From positions 1-6,767 of the forward strand of contig JBFHES010000252.1 in the NCBI GenBank assembly GCA_041584015.1: DNA of 6,767 nt. The letters are read 5' to 3'. Positions 6,666-6,767 of the stretch are shown in pieces. Every line of letters begins with the position of its first letter. Position 1 is the first letter of the stretch. Origin of the DNA: JBFHES01 sp041584015 (GTDB lineage Bacteria; Bacteroidota; Bacteroidia; Bacteroidales; M50B96). The translations under genes and the position numbers were made by a program. Below the pieces are notes generated by a model, which saw nothing but the letters and a program-made list of their open reading frames with translations, was not told where the DNA came from and ran no database searches.

Positions 6666-6767
6666 ATGAAAAACTCAAAATTACTTATCGCACTCGCAAT
6701 TATCTTTATCGGATTCGCTTCACAAGCAACCGCTCAATCATCTGCTACTGCAACCTCATCGGCCACA
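6666..6767 (+). CDS. Exported protein, probable DUF4402 family (5' end only)
   Basis: An ATG at 6666 opens a frame that runs off the window after 34 codons. The peptide has a Lys-containing N-terminus (MKNSK), a hydrophobic core (LLIALAIIFIGF, residues 6-17) and SQATA before Q24, a clear signal peptidase I site. The mature start, QSSATATSSAT, is rich in Ala, Ser and Thr. That start is typical of Bacteroidota DUF4402 proteins, small secreted beta-rich proteins of unknown function, as I recall the family; the diagnostic core of the domain lies beyond the window. No Shine-Dalgarno sequence precedes the start, as usual in this phylum. The export signal is near certain, the family call only probable. 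Confidence 0.75.
   Translation, partial: MKNSKLLIALAIIFIGFASQATAQSSATATSSAT

Noticed and set aside
1..6767. CRISPR array, insertion sequence, tRNA or defence system
   Set aside because: No evenly spaced identical repeats, no transposase or terminal inverted repeats, no cloverleaf and no nuclease or toxin motif were seen. All repeated DNA in the large gene is degenerate coding repetition.

Overview
The window looks like chromosomal DNA of a member of the Bacteroidota, probably a free-living or marine Flavobacteriia/Bacteroidia-like bacterium. Three things support this. A very large secreted protein ends in a type IX secretion (T9SS) type A sorting domain and carries GEVED, CARDB-like and SprB-type repeats. 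None of the starts has a Shine-Dalgarno sequence. One promoter candidate fits the Bacteroidota TTTG / TAnnTTTG pattern. The DNA is moderately AT-rich. The species cannot be fixed from this sequence alone.

Layout, all on the + strand. (1) Positions 1-4992 hold the 3' part (1663 codons) of a giant mosaic cell-surface or secreted protein whose start lies upstream of the window. It is built from CARDB-like beta-sandwich repeats, one GEVED domain, an Ig-like segment, a lamin-tail-like segment, a PPC-like domain, two SprB-type repeats, a symmetrical A-B-B-A block and the T9SS C-terminal signal. (2) A strong intrinsic terminator follows at 5028-5057. A possible promoter for the next gene begins inside its T tract. 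(3) Positions 5123-6178 hold a 351-aa exported protein, rich in lysine and tyrosine, made of YD/RHS-like short beta repeats, with its own terminator at 6201-6231. (4) About 430 bp without a credible gene follow (6232-6665). They hold a long start-less open frame, a direct repeat and an inverted repeat that may be regulatory. (5) At 6666 a gene begins whose signal peptide and Ala/Ser/Thr-rich mature start resemble the DUF4402 family. The window ends 34 codons into it.

All three genes encode exported proteins, so this is a cell-envelope or surface-protein region. Each of the first two genes is followed by its own terminator, so they look like separate transcription units rather than an operon. 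No secretion machinery, enzyme, mobile element, CRISPR array or RNA gene is visible. The least ordinary signals are the A-B-B-A block before the sorting signal, the conserved C-X16-C pair in the CARDB-like repeats, the unclassified Lys/Tyr repeat protein, and the intergenic stretch before the DUF4402-like gene.
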